A stretch of 64,000 nucleotides of DNA. Source: Fulvimarina manganoxydans (GTDB lineage Bacteria; Pseudomonadota; Alphaproteobacteria; Rhizobiales; Rhizobiaceae). The stretch is from positions 42,794 to 106,793 of the forward strand of contig NZ_FWXR01000017.1 of the NCBI RefSeq assembly GCF_900176465.1, written 5' to 3'. Below are positions 33,963 to 42,352 of the stretch, one piece after another; within the stretch, counting starts at the first letter, position 1, and the number at the start of each line of letters is the position of its first letter. The notes beneath the pieces were generated by a model. The model did not search any database. It worked only from the letters and a program-made list of their open reading frames with translations, and was not told the origin of the DNA. The position numbers and the translations under genes are program-made.

Positions 33963-34580
33963 ATGAGCGAATTGAGACAGCCGCCAAAGCGCATGACGCC
34001 GGCCGAGTTCTTCGATTGGCAGGTCGAGCAGGATCGCAATTACGAACTCGTCGATGGCTTTCCGGTCCTCGCGCCCAAGGCCATGACCGGCGCGTCGCGC
34101 CGGCACGACACCATCACCGTCAATATCTTAGCCTTTCTGCGCTATCAGCTTCGTGGCAAGCCATGCCGTCCGCATACGGCCGATATGACCGTGACCAATC
34201 CGAACGGCAATGTGCGCCGTCCGGACATCACCATCGACTGCAAAGAGGGTCCGGACCGGTCGATGGAAACGGTCGAACCGCGCGTCCTCGTGGAAGTTTT
34301 ATCGCCCTCGACCATGGCCTTCGACCGATTTCGCAAGGTGGAGGAATACAAGACCAATGACGCCATTAGGGTCGTGCTACTCGTCGCCTCGGAGACGGCG
34401 GAAGTGATCGTGTGGCGCCGCATGCCGGGCTCGGCTGGCCCTGAGGCTTGGCGCTCCGAAATCGTGGAAGGGCTCGAAGCGAGGATTGCCCTGCCGGAGA
34501 TCGGCTGCGAACTGCCGCTGTCGGAGATTTACGAGGGCACCGGCGTCACCAATGCGCCCACGAACAGGCCTGCCAGCTGA
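33963..34580 (+). CDS. Uma2 family (DUF820) putative restriction-endonuclease-fold protein
   Basis: A 205-aa protein with RMTPAEFFDWQVEQDRNYEL followed by VDGFPV, then RRPDITIDC and PRVLVEVLSPSTMAFDRFRK. The D-x-x-x-D and E-V-L-S-P-S-T patterns with the later Lys are the PD-(D/E)XK core of the Uma2 family. Members are abundant in cyanobacteria and some proteobacteria and usually stand alone; a nuclease role is predicted, not shown. GGAGG lies before the ATG. It is not linked to any methylase here. Confidence 0.88.
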   Translation: MSELRQPPKRMTPAEFFDWQVEQDRNYELVDGFPVLAPKAMTGASRRHDTITVNILAFLRYQLRGKPCRPHTADMTVTNPNGNVRRPDITIDCKEGPDRSMETVEPRVLVEVLSPSTMAFDRFRKVEEYKTNDAIRVVLLVASETAEVIVWRRMPGSAGPEAWRSEIVEGLEARIALPEIGCELPLSEIYEGTGVTNAPTNRPAS

Positions 34581-34665
34581 CGCCGCGATGTCGTGCGTCT
34601 GCCGAGGTCGTTCCTGGCGATGAGCGATGCGGCGGCATGAACGGCTTACGGCTGCCTCTCTGCCG

Positions 34666-35328
34666 TCACAGCTGGCCGCGCAGGCGTTCGACCTCGCTCA
34701 TCAACTCACTCACCGCTGCCTCGCCTGGGCGAGTTGACCCAGAAAGATGGGTCATGGCTCCAGCCCGGTCCACGTCCGGTTTATGCTGGTTGAGCTTTTG
34801 TGCCCCGTCCAGACGGGTCACATGCATCGAGAGGCCGACGATCGACCGCGTGAGCTTGTCGATGAAGTCGGCGGGTGCGTCCGAGACGGACCAGGGCCGC
34901 TCGCGGTTCGCTTCATTGGCGTCGGTCAGGGCGCCCAAATGGGCCAGAAGCGTCTTGCGGTCCGAGAGCGCCGAGACAGGTCCCTCGGCCTGGACGGCCG
35001 TATAGGTCCAGGTGGGCACGACCTTTCCGTGCTCGGCTTTCGACGGGTAATAGGACGGCGAGATATAGGCGTCCGGCCCCTGGAAGATGGCAAGAGACGG
35101 CTTGGCGCCGCCAGCCTCAGACCCCATGAAGATTGCCGAATGGGGGTTGGCGCGGGCGAGATGGGTTTCGAGAAAGACCTCGTCCCCGTCCCGGCGGACA
35201 ACCATCGGCACGGGCGATGCGAAATACCGTCCGTCGATATGGGTGACCAGCGTCGCAAAACGGAGGCGGGCGATCGCTTCGACGAGTTCGTCGCGATCGC
35301 TCCAGCGGGACAGAGGCGGGGCATACAT
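34666..35328 (-). CDS. PaiB-like FMN-binding negative transcriptional regulator family protein
   Basis: A 220-aa split-barrel flavoprotein-like fold. It starts MYAPPLSRWSDRDELVEAIA and has FATLVTHIDGRYFASPVPMV, FLETHLARANPHSAIF, SPSYYPSKAEHGKVVPTWTY and KPDVDRAGAMTHL, matching PaiB/Protease synthase-related FMN-binding proteins. In Bacillus PaiB is linked to sporulation and degradative-enzyme control; in proteobacteria the function is unclear. GGAGGATG precedes the ATG at 35328, which fits the family start. Confidence 0.87.
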   Translation of the reverse strand: MYAPPLSRWSDRDELVEAIARLRFATLVTHIDGRYFASPVPMVVRRDGDEVFLETHLARANPHSAIFMGSEAGGAKPSLAIFQGPDAYISPSYYPSKAEHGKVVPTWTYTAVQAEGPVSALSDRKTLLAHLGALTDANEANRERPWSVSDAPADFIDKLTRSIVGLSMHVTRLDGAQKLNQHKPDVDRAGAMTHLSGSTRPGEAAVSELMSEVERLRGQL

Positions 35329-35445
35329 GGCGCATCCTCCTGTGAGCGCGAGCGCGATCGAACCATGGAACGCGCCATTCGCCGACCTGCAGGATGCCAC
35401 GCGCCCTCGCGACTGTCTTCCCGTGAGGCTGAAAATTAAGAAGGA

Positions 35446-36195
35446 TCAGGCCGCCGAGAGCTTGGCCATCGTCTCCTCGTCGACCTCGAAATTGGCATAA
35501 ACGTTCTGGACGTCGTCGTCGTCGTCGAGATTGCCGATGAGCTTGAGGACGCTCTGGGCACGGTCTTCGTCGACGGGCGTGTTGGTCTGGGGGCGCCAGA
35601 TCGCCTTGACGCTTTCGGCCTCGCCGAGCGAAGCTTCGAGCGCGGTGGACACCTCGTTCAGATCCTCGAAGGCGGTGATGATCGTGTGGCCGTTCTCGTC
35701 CGACACCACATCGTCGGCGCCGGCCTCGATCGCCGCCTCCATGATCGTATCGGCATCGCCGGCACTCGCCGGGTAGACGATCTCGCCGACCTTATCGAAC
35801 ATGAAGGAGACCGATCCCGTCTCGCCCAGTGCGCCGCCGGACTTGGTGAAATAGGAGCGGACATTGGATGCGGTGCGATTGCGATTGTCGGTCAGCGCCT
35901 CGACGATGACGGCAACGCCGCCAGGCCCATAGCCCTCATAGCGAACCTCTTCGTAATTCTCGCTGTCGCCGCCGGCGGCCTTCTTGATGGCCCGTTCGAT
36001 ATTGTCCTTCGGCATGGACTGGGCCTTGGCGTTGTTGATTGCCAGGCGCAGGCGGGGATTCATGTCAGGGTCGGGCAGGCCGGCCTTCGCCGCCACGGTG
36101 ATTTCGCGAGCGAGCTTGGAGAACATCTTGGAGCGAACGGCGTCCTGCCGGCCCTTGCGATGCATGATATTCTTAAACTGTGAATGGCCGGCCAT
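35446..36195 (-). CDS. yebC: YebC/PmpR family DNA-binding regulatory protein
   Basis: A 249-aa protein starting [20 protein letters not shown] followed by [19 protein letters not shown], then [16 protein letters not shown] and [19 protein letters not shown], the family hallmarks. It ends in an acidic helix-rich tail. YebC proteins act as transcription regulators and, in recent work, in relieving ribosome stalling at proline stretches; which applies here is unknown. The ATG at 36195 follows GAGGTCACC. yebC often lies just upstream of ruvC, as it does here with three genes between. Confidence 0.95.
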   Translation of the reverse strand: MAGHSQFKNIMHRKGRQDAVRSKMFSKLAREITVAAKAGLPDPDMNPRLRLAINNAKAQSMPKDNIERAIKKAAGGDSENYEEVRYEGYGPGGVAVIVEALTDNRNRTASNVRSYFTKSGGALGETGSVSFMFDKVGEIVYPASAGDADTIMEAAIEAGADDVVSDENGHTIITAFEDLNEVSTALEASLGEAESVKAIWRPQTNTPVDEDRAQSVLKLIGNLDDDDDVQNVYANFEVDEETMAKLSAA

Positions 36196-36310
36196 GGTGA
36201 CCTCATGTCTCGTGCTGGAATGCGTGAAATCGTCCGTCATATAAAAAATGAGAAGCGCAACGTCCAGAACGTCGCGGATGCTTGCAAAGCCTATGGAGGA
36301 CGATCCCCCA

Positions 36311-36823
36311 ATGAACGAGCCGATCCAGCCGGTTCACATGCCGCCCTTGCCGCTGACCGGCGGCTGCCAATGCGGCCAGATCCGCTATCAGATCTCGGCT
36401 GCGCCGATGCTCTATTATCTGTGCCACTGCACAGAGTGCCAGCGACAGACGGCAAGCGCCTTTGGCGAGAGCCTGCGCTGCGAGTCCGAAACGGTTTCGA
36501 TCACCGGCGACCTCGCCACCATCAGCTGGTCGGCGGCGAGCGGCACGAAGCGCCATGGCGATTATTGCCCGAGCTGCGGCGTGCGCATTCTCCACCGCTC
36601 CGATGCGAGGCCCGGCAATGTGAACGTCAAGGCCGGAACGCTTGACGATGCGAGTTGGCTTAAGCCCGCCGGCCATAGCTGGACGCGCTCGAAACGCAGT
36701 TTCGTGGCCATTCCCGCTGACGATCTGGCCTATGCCGAAGGTCCACCGGACGGTTTTACCGCCATCACGGCCCGCTGGAAGGCGATGCTGGAGGCCGGCC
36801 GAAAGAGCCCCTCCGAGACATGA
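36311..36823 (+). CDS. GFA family (glutathione-dependent formaldehyde-activating-like) protein
   Basis: A 170-aa zinc protein: [12 protein letters not shown] and [20 protein letters not shown], then [14 protein letters not shown], the C-x-C, C-x-x-C and C-x-x-C sites typical of the GFA fold. Despite the family name, most members are not proven to act on formaldehyde. The ATG at 36311 has GGAGG 11 bases ahead; an ATG at 36293 is an alternative. It is divergent from yebC. Confidence 0.88.
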   Translation: MNEPIQPVHMPPLPLTGGCQCGQIRYQISAAPMLYYLCHCTECQRQTASAFGESLRCESETVSITGDLATISWSAASGTKRHGDYCPSCGVRILHRSDARPGNVNVKAGTLDDASWLKPAGHSWTRSKRSFVAIPADDLAYAEGPPDGFTAITARWKAMLEAGRKSPSET

Positions 36824-37050
36824 GCGGCAGGCCGGGAATGTGAATCGGCAAGCGCGCTCCCCGATCCCATGCCTTTCTGACGGCTTGTTGATCCCGCGCT
36901 TCGCCCCGATCCGTGTAGTCTGAGGCGCAAAGCGATGCCGGTGCCGGTGAAAGCCGGCCCACCAGCGAGGGGAGCTTGCCGCCGATGCCGAACGCCCGTC
37001 TCGGACTGCCGCCGCAAAAAGAGCGCGTCGTGAAAGCCAGGGGCCCGCAA

Positions 37051-37893
37051 ATGCGCGATCGCAGCTTCGCCATCGCCGCTCTCTTCGGGCTTCTTCTGGC
37101 GCCCTCCGCTCAGGCCCAGGAGGCGTCCCAAGCCGAGCTTAAGGACGAGCCGCCGAGCCAGTGTCGAGCGATCGCGCAAGGCTTGCCGGGCGCGACATTC
37201 GCGCAAGCTCAGCCCCAGGGGCGCGGCCTTTTCGACAATCAGACCGGCGATCGTGTTACGACGATCACCTATGTCACCCATTCGACCTATGTGATCGAAA
37301 GCCCGGGCGGCATCACGATCGCCACCGACTATGCCGGCTATTCCGGCGCGTTTCAGCCCGACATCGTGACGATGAACAAGGCCCATGGCAGCCATTATAC
37401 GCTGAACCCCGATCCGAGCATTCCCAATGTCCTGCCCGGCTGGGATCCCACCGGTGCCGGCCCGGCGCGCCACCGGCTCTTCGAGGGAGATGTCTATGTG
37501 CGCAACGTGCCGACCGACATCCGCTCCTGGTCCGGTATGGAGACGGACGGCAATTCGATCTTCATCTTCGAGACCGGGGGTCTGTGCATAGGCCATCTCG
37601 GTCATCTCCATCACCGGCTGACCGAGGACGACTATTCCGCGATCGGCCGGCTCGACATTCTGATGGTGCCGGTCGATGGCGGCATGACACTCAGCCAGGA
37701 AGGCATGGGCGAGATCGCCGACCGGCTCCGCTCGTCCATCGTCCTGCCCATGCACCGCTTTCGCGGCCCGATCGAGCGCTTCCTCGACAAAATGCCCGAC
37801 TTCGCCGTCGAGCGCCGCGACAGCCCGAGCCTCACCGTCTCGCCGCGCACCCTTCCACGCCAGCCGACCGTCATCGTGCTTCAGGGCGTGTAA
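37051..37893 (+). CDS. secreted MBL-fold metallo-hydrolase
   Basis: A 280-aa protein: signal peptide MRDRSFAIAALFGLLLAPSA (cleavage after QAQ), then a metallo-beta-lactamase-like domain with TITYVTHSTYVIESPGGITI and ATDYAGYSG at the start, DIVTMNKAHGSHYTLN (the H-x-H region), and LCIGHLGHLHHRLTED and DILMVPVDGG later. The His-rich loops fit a di-metal site close to the UlaG/YtnP-like branch. It would act in the periplasm; substrate unknown. The start is at the ATG at 37051, since upstream residues lack signal-peptide character. A strong terminator follows. Confidence 0.85.
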   Translation: MRDRSFAIAALFGLLLAPSAQAQEASQAELKDEPPSQCRAIAQGLPGATFAQAQPQGRGLFDNQTGDRVTTITYVTHSTYVIESPGGITIATDYAGYSGAFQPDIVTMNKAHGSHYTLNPDPSIPNVLPGWDPTGAGPARHRLFEGDVYVRNVPTDIRSWSGMETDGNSIFIFETGGLCIGHLGHLHHRLTEDDYSAIGRLDILMVPVDGGMTLSQEGMGEIADRLRSSIVLPMHRFRGPIERFLDKMPDFAVERRDSPSLTVSPRTLPRQPTVIVLQGV

Positions 37894-37912
37894 GAGCAAA
37901 GGCCATAGGAAA

Positions 37913-37945
37913 AAGCCCGCCACGCTTCGTCAGCGCGGCGGGCTT
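37913..37945 (+). terminator. terminator after the MBL-fold gene
   Basis: AAGCCCGCC and GGCGGGCTT form a 9-bp stem with a 15-base loop, preceded by an A run. It begins 20 bases after the stop codon. Confidence 0.7.
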
Positions 37946-38100
37946 GCATCTGAACGGGCCGGCTTCGGTCCGTCAGGCTGCGCTGCGCTGCGCTGAACCG
38001 ATGCGCGGGACCGATCCTTCGATGCGACGGCGCACGGATTGGCCTTTGCGACTGTCTGGCCTAACTCCATCCGTCGGCCACGACTTCACGAAAAGACCCC

Positions 38101-39096
38101 ATGACTTCGCTTCTCATGCTCTCGCCCGACCAGTTCGACGACGCGCAGATCCCCGCCGATCTCCGGGCTTTGAACGCCCGCATAAGGGCCGAGCACGATC
38201 GCAGGCCGGACACGTGGTCGAAGCCCGTCGCCGAGGTGCGCCAGGCGCGAGCCGAAGGCAAGGGCATCTTTCCGCCGCCTCGGCCGGACGAAGACGCCGA
38301 GACGATCACGATCGAGGCGCCGAATGGGGCGCCGCTCTCCTTGCGGATTATCCGACCCAGGACGCGTGAGGCGCGCGGCACCTTTCTTCACATCCATGGT
38401 GGAGGCTGGGTGTTCGGCGCCGCGCTCGAAAACGATCCGCGCTTGCGCCGCCTTGCTGAGGCGACGGGTCTCGTCACCATCTCGGTCGACTATCGTCTCG
38501 CTCCCGAACACCCCTTTCCGGCGGCGGGCGAGGATTGTCTCGCCGCCGCGCGGGCGCTTCTTGCTGGCCGCATAGGGGGAGCACCGACGGCATTCCTGGC
38601 GATCGGCGGGGAATCGGCGGGCGCCCATCTGTCGGTCGTCACCCTCCTTCGCCTCCGAGACGAAGATGGGGCGACGCCCTTCCATGCCGCCAATCTCGTC
38701 GCCGGATGCTATGATCTGGCCATGACGCCGAGCGTTGCGCGCTTCGGCGAACAGCGCCTCATCCTCAACACACGCGATGTCGGCCAGTTCGCCGCATTCG
38801 CGGTACCGGACGCATCCGCCTTGCGCGAGCCCCTCAACTCGCCGCTCTATGCCGATCTGGCCGATCTGCCGCCGGCGCATTTTTCTTGTGGCACGGCCGA
38901 TCTTCTCCTCGACGATACGCTCTTCATGGCGGCCCGGTGGCTGCGCGCGGGCAACGAAACCGAGATGAGCCTCATGCCCGGCGGCTGCCATGTCTTCGAG
39001 GTTTTTGGCACGCCAAGCGGCGAGGCCTCGCTTTCACGCGCCGAGGCCTTTTTGAATGCCCGCATCGGCGCCATGATCGCCTCGCAAGGCGGCTGA
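38101..39096 (+). CDS. alpha/beta hydrolase of the hormone-sensitive lipase family
   Basis: A 331-aa esterase-like protein. It has the oxyanion loop HIHGGGWVFGA, SVDYRLAPEHPFPAAGEDCL, the nucleophile elbow AIGGESAGAHLS (G-x-S-x-G with Ser), a late Asp in SCGTADLLLDD and His in PGGCHVFEVF, so the Ser-Asp-His triad is complete. The family hydrolyses short acyl esters. No signal peptide. The upstream gap carries no promoter I can name. Confidence 0.9.
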   Translation: MTSLLMLSPDQFDDAQIPADLRALNARIRAEHDRRPDTWSKPVAEVRQARAEGKGIFPPPRPDEDAETITIEAPNGAPLSLRIIRPRTREARGTFLHIHGGGWVFGAALENDPRLRRLAEATGLVTISVDYRLAPEHPFPAAGEDCLAAARALLAGRIGGAPTAFLAIGGESAGAHLSVVTLLRLRDEDGATPFHAANLVAGCYDLAMTPSVARFGEQRLILNTRDVGQFAAFAVPDASALREPLNSPLYADLADLPPAHFSCGTADLLLDDTLFMAARWLRAGNETEMSLMPGGCHVFEVFGTPSGEASLSRAEAFLNARIGAMIASQGG

Positions 39097-39114
39097 GCAC
39101 CGGTCGGAACGGTA

Positions 39115-39651
39115 TTAGAGCCGGTCCGGGGCGGGTCCGAGATGATCCTTCAAGCCCCGGTCTCGACGGGGCTGTTCCGTGAAGTCGCCGCCGCGACCGC
39201 CCTGTTCATCATTCTGGTCGAACTCGCGCATCAGGTCGGAAAAGCCCCGCAGGACCTGTTTCATCTCATCGAGGGGCAGCGGCTGGCCGCGCCCACGCTG
39301 TTCGAGACGCGAGAGGCGATCTTCGATACGCTGAAGCCGGGTCTCGATCCGGCCAAGGCGCGTTTGCGGGCTGTCGCGGACCAGGCCGCGCGAGAACTCG
39401 CGCCGCGCCTCCCGGCCCTCTCTTTCGCGCGGCCCCTCCGCGTCTGCCGGCTTGCAGCGAATGGCGTCGCCGCGCACCCGGCAGAGCGTGACCGACCCGG
39501 TCTGCGTATCGAGCCTCGCAATGCCGCCTTCCACCGGCTGCATCTCGTAGCGCCCGCCCTCGTCCGTCAAAGCGGTTTGCGCCACGGCCGAGATGGGGAC
39601 TGAAAGGACAACGATCAGCCCCGTCATGACGCCTATGGATTGGATTTTCAT
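39115..39651 (-). CDS. secreted hypothetical protein with coiled coil
   Basis: A 178-aa protein: signal peptide (MKIQSIGVMTGLIVVLSVPI, cleavage after AVAQ), then a short domain with two Cys (VTLCRVRGDAIRCKPADAEG), and a highly charged helix (TRLGRIETRLQRIEDRLSRL) predicted to be a coiled coil, ending in a Gly/Arg/Asp-rich tail. The pattern of a short disulfide-bonded module and a coiled coil is seen in small alphaproteobacterial periplasmic proteins, but I cannot name a family. It is convergent with the esterase gene. Confidence 0.75.
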   Translation of the reverse strand: MKIQSIGVMTGLIVVLSVPISAVAQTALTDEGGRYEMQPVEGGIARLDTQTGSVTLCRVRGDAIRCKPADAEGPREREGREARREFSRGLVRDSPQTRLGRIETRLQRIEDRLSRLEQRGRGQPLPLDEMKQVLRGFSDLMREFDQNDEQGGRGGDFTEQPRRDRGLKDHLGPAPDRL

Positions 39652-40342
39652 GTCATGTCCTCGGCCTTTGGGGATGTCACGCGCCGTCTTCGCGCGCGCG
39701 CTCTGACAGGCTCCATGCCCGATCTTTCCGGCGAGATCATGCCCGGCCGGCTATGCGCAGGCCGAAAACGTGCGCGCCAGGGAGAGCGCTACGAGTTGGA
39801 CACATTGTCTCGCTGACGGGGCAGAGTCGACATGGACGCTTCGGCTTCCCCCCAAGGGGAAAAGGCGTCGGCTGCTCGCTACCGACAGCTGAAACAAATC
39901 GCCGAGGTCGTTACCAGGACCGCAGACAATCGCAAGCGACCACAACAGTGACTCATTGCAGGCCGTGTGAATGGCCTATGGGGAGAGGAAGCGTTTGGGA
40001 ACGGCCTCGCGACACCGGCTCCGGCACCGACAGAGCGAAATGCAAAAAAACCGGGATCGCCATTCCGCTCTGAACCTTTGCTTCGGCGCATGATGGAGTC
40101 GGAAACGTCATGCAATTTCTCCGATCCCATGATGCTGCAAAGACAGCGTGCCAACAAAAATCCGTCTCATTCGATGGTGTCGACGAAGCAAGCTGCGGGA
40201 CATATTATATTAACCTTTAAATATTGTATTAACCTTGCAGTAAGGTGCAAGAACAACCTTAACTCTTCGCTGGGCAACAGCGGCCACACTCGCTCTCTGA
40301 AAGCCGGGAAATGCCGGTCGAAAGCCAAGAGCGGGCCAATCC
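39652..40342. other. intergenic region with AT-rich repeats before the first L,D-transpeptidase
   Basis: 691 bases with no convincing gene. The last 150 bases are unusually AT-rich for this genome and hold two direct copies of TATTAACCTT (40208-40217 and 40227-40236, period 19), a further AACCTTAAC near 40256, and CTTGCA-N6-TGCAAG (40234-40251). The TTAA-containing repeats may be binding sites for a regulator such as CtrA (half-sites only) of the transpeptidase gene. Confidence 0.5.
40208..40236 (+). repeat. tandem direct repeat TATTAACCTT, period 19
   Basis: Two exact 10-base copies separated by 9 bases, about two helical turns apart, about 105 bases upstream of the L,D-transpeptidase start. 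This spacing is typical for paired operator sites. Confidence 0.55.
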
Positions 40343-41188
40343 ATGAATCCGTCTTCCTCACCGATCGCGAAGGCGATCGCTGCCATCCTTCTGACGACGC
40401 TTCCTCTCCTCAACGCTCCCTCGCCGGCAATGGCCGGAGAGCGATATGGGGTGCGCCAAGCCGTTGAGGTTTCGCCGCAGCTTCAGCAGAACTGGCTGCT
40501 GCAGCTCGGCCAGGCGCCGCGCGTCAATGGCGCAGGCGTCGTCTTCAGCCGCCAGCCCGCGACCGCTCACGCCTATCAGACGAGCGCCTCGCGCAGCATA
40601 TTTTCTCCCTACCCCTTCGGGCGCCCCGAACCCCGAGCGGTTCAGCGCCAACCGGTCCAGCGCAACCCCGGTCAGCGTCAATCGCTTCAGCGCGGGGCGG
40701 CCTATCGGGCGACCAGCCCGGCCGCAACGATCGATCCGCTCTATCTGCCCCAGCGCGTCGCCTATTCGGGCGGTCAGGCGCCGGGCACGATCGTCATCTC
40801 GACCGCGGACCGCTTCCTCTATCTCGTCGGGCCCGGCGGCAGCGCCATGCGTTATGGCATCGGCGTCGGCAAGCCGGGCTTTTCCTGGCGCGGCTCGCAC
40901 AACATCACGCGCAAGGCCGAATGGCCGGGCTGGACCCCGCCAAAGGAGATGATCGCGCGCGAGAAACGCAAAGGTCGGATTCTGCCCGCCCATATGGAAG
41001 GCGGCCCCGGCAATCCCTTGGGCGCACGCGCCATGTATCTCGGCTCGACCCTGTACCGCATCCACGGGACCAATCAGCCCTGGACGATTGGCCAAGCCGT
41101 CTCGTCGGGCTGTATCCGCATGCGTAACGAAGACGTGATCGATCTCTACGAGCGCGTCGGCGTCGGCACCAAAGTCGTTGTGATGTGA
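40343..41188 (+). CDS. L,D-transpeptidase (YkuD domain)
   Basis: A 281-aa exported enzyme. Signal peptide about 1-31 (LLNAPSPAMA), a Gln/Arg/Pro-rich linker (90-140), then a YkuD domain with APGTIVISTADRFLYLVGPG and the active-site block HGTNQPWTIGQAVSSGCIRM, where His and Cys are catalytic. It makes 3-3 cross-links in peptidoglycan or attaches lipoproteins or outer-membrane proteins to it; in Hyphomicrobiales 3-3 links and OMP-peptidoglycan links are common. A close paralogue follows on the same strand. Confidence 0.9.
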   Translation: MNPSSSPIAKAIAAILLTTLPLLNAPSPAMAGERYGVRQAVEVSPQLQQNWLLQLGQAPRVNGAGVVFSRQPATAHAYQTSASRSIFSPYPFGRPEPRAVQRQPVQRNPGQRQSLQRGAAYRATSPAATIDPLYLPQRVAYSGGQAPGTIVISTADRFLYLVGPGGSAMRYGIGVGKPGFSWRGSHNITRKAEWPGWTPPKEMIAREKRKGRILPAHMEGGPGNPLGARAMYLGSTLYRIHGTNQPWTIGQAVSSGCIRMRNEDVIDLYERVGVGTKVVVM

Positions 41189-41251
41189 GGCTTTTTTCTC
41201 AGAAGCAGTCACGGCGTAGATGCTGAAGCCGAACAGCGATTCGTCCGCAGC

Positions 41252-41276
41252 GGAACCTTTCGCCGTCAAGACTGTT
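41252..41276 (+). promoter_or_regulatory. candidate EcfG (general stress) promoter
   Basis: GGAAC, 17 bases, then GTT matches the usual -35 and -10 pattern of the alphaproteobacterial general stress sigma factor. It lies about 100 bases before the second L,D-transpeptidase start. One such short pattern can occur by chance. Confidence 0.35.
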
Positions 41277-41377
41277 TTGAGAAAAAGGCGCGATTGTGGT
41301 TAAATTGCGTCAAAGGCCGGATGACCGGCCACAATAACGACCGCAAAGGTCGACGAGGCTGGAAAAGGATTTCTTCG

Positions 41378-42097
41378 ATGAAAAAGGCGACATGGGCTCT
41401 TGCGGCCATTCTCGGCTGCGTGATCGGCTTCGGTGCGACGACGAACGGCGCGGCCGCGCAGGAACGCGTCTATGATTACGCGACCGGGCAGTGGAAAAAG
41501 GCCGACCCCCAGCTTCAGATGCGCCGCGCCATGAAGCAGCGCCGGCCGTCCGCCGCCTTCGAGCGCGCCAATGTTCGGATCGAGACGCGGGAAGCGCCGG
41601 GCACGATCATCGTCGACTCGCGTAGTCGCTATCTCTACCTCGTCGGCACGGGCGGCAACGCTATCCGTTACGGCGTCGGCGTCGGCAAGGAAGGCTTCGG
41701 CTGGTCCGGCGAGATGAAGGTCGGGCGCAAGGCCGAATGGCCGACCTGGATTCCGCCCCGGGAGATGGTCGCGCGCGAGCGCGCCAAGGGCCGCGTTTTG
41801 CCCGCCCGCATGGAAGGCGGCCCCGAGAACCCGCTCGGCGCCCGCGCCATGTATCTTTATCGCGGCGGTCACGACTCCCTCTTCCGCATCCATGGCACCA
41901 ACCAGCCCTGGACGATCGGTCTGCGCCTGTCCTCAGGCTGCATCCGCATGATGAACGAGGACGTGGTCGACCTCTATGAGCGGGTTCCGAACGGCACCAA
42001 GGTCGTGGTGATCGGACCGGAAGGCCAGGGCGGCCGAGGGGTCTATCGCGATCTGGGCGCGACCGGCTCCGGCCTTCTCTCGGCGGTCTTTGAGTAA
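41378..42097 (+). CDS. L,D-transpeptidase (YkuD domain), second copy
   Basis: A 239-aa enzyme. Signal peptide MKKATWALAAILGCVIGFGA (cleavage after AAA), then YDYATGQWKKADPQLQ and a YkuD domain with APGTIIVDSRSRYLYLVGTG and HGTNQPWTIGLRLSSGCIRM. Identity with the first copy is high in the catalytic region but the linker is shorter. AAAGGAT precedes the ATG at 41378. The two are separate transcription units, with a candidate stress promoter before this one. Confidence 0.9.
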   Translation: MKKATWALAAILGCVIGFGATTNGAAAQERVYDYATGQWKKADPQLQMRRAMKQRRPSAAFERANVRIETREAPGTIIVDSRSRYLYLVGTGGNAIRYGVGVGKEGFGWSGEMKVGRKAEWPTWIPPREMVARERAKGRVLPARMEGGPENPLGARAMYLYRGGHDSLFRIHGTNQPWTIGLRLSSGCIRMMNEDVVDLYERVPNGTKVVVIGPEGQGGRGVYRDLGATGSGLLSAVFE

Positions 42098-42352
42098 AGT
42101 CTCCTGAGATCCATTATTGCGGCGGTTCGAGAGATCCGCCATCGGCCTTTGAGCAAACGGTTGCCGGCGACGGCGGCCCTTTGGTCGTTTGAGGCACCGT
42201 CCGCGCGGCATAAGCACGTTAGCCGTCCGCAAAATTCCTTTCGGTTAGATTACAATATCGCGAAAGGCCGGACGAAGATGCCAAAGCGCGTCGCAAAGAG
42301 GAACGGCGATCTTCCGTCAGCGTTTGGTCATAAATCGAAAGGACCCGACTCG

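Noticed and set aside
42121..42140. GGCGG/CCGCC hairpin after the second L,D-transpeptidase as a terminator
   Set aside because: Only five base pairs, a long loop and no T run.
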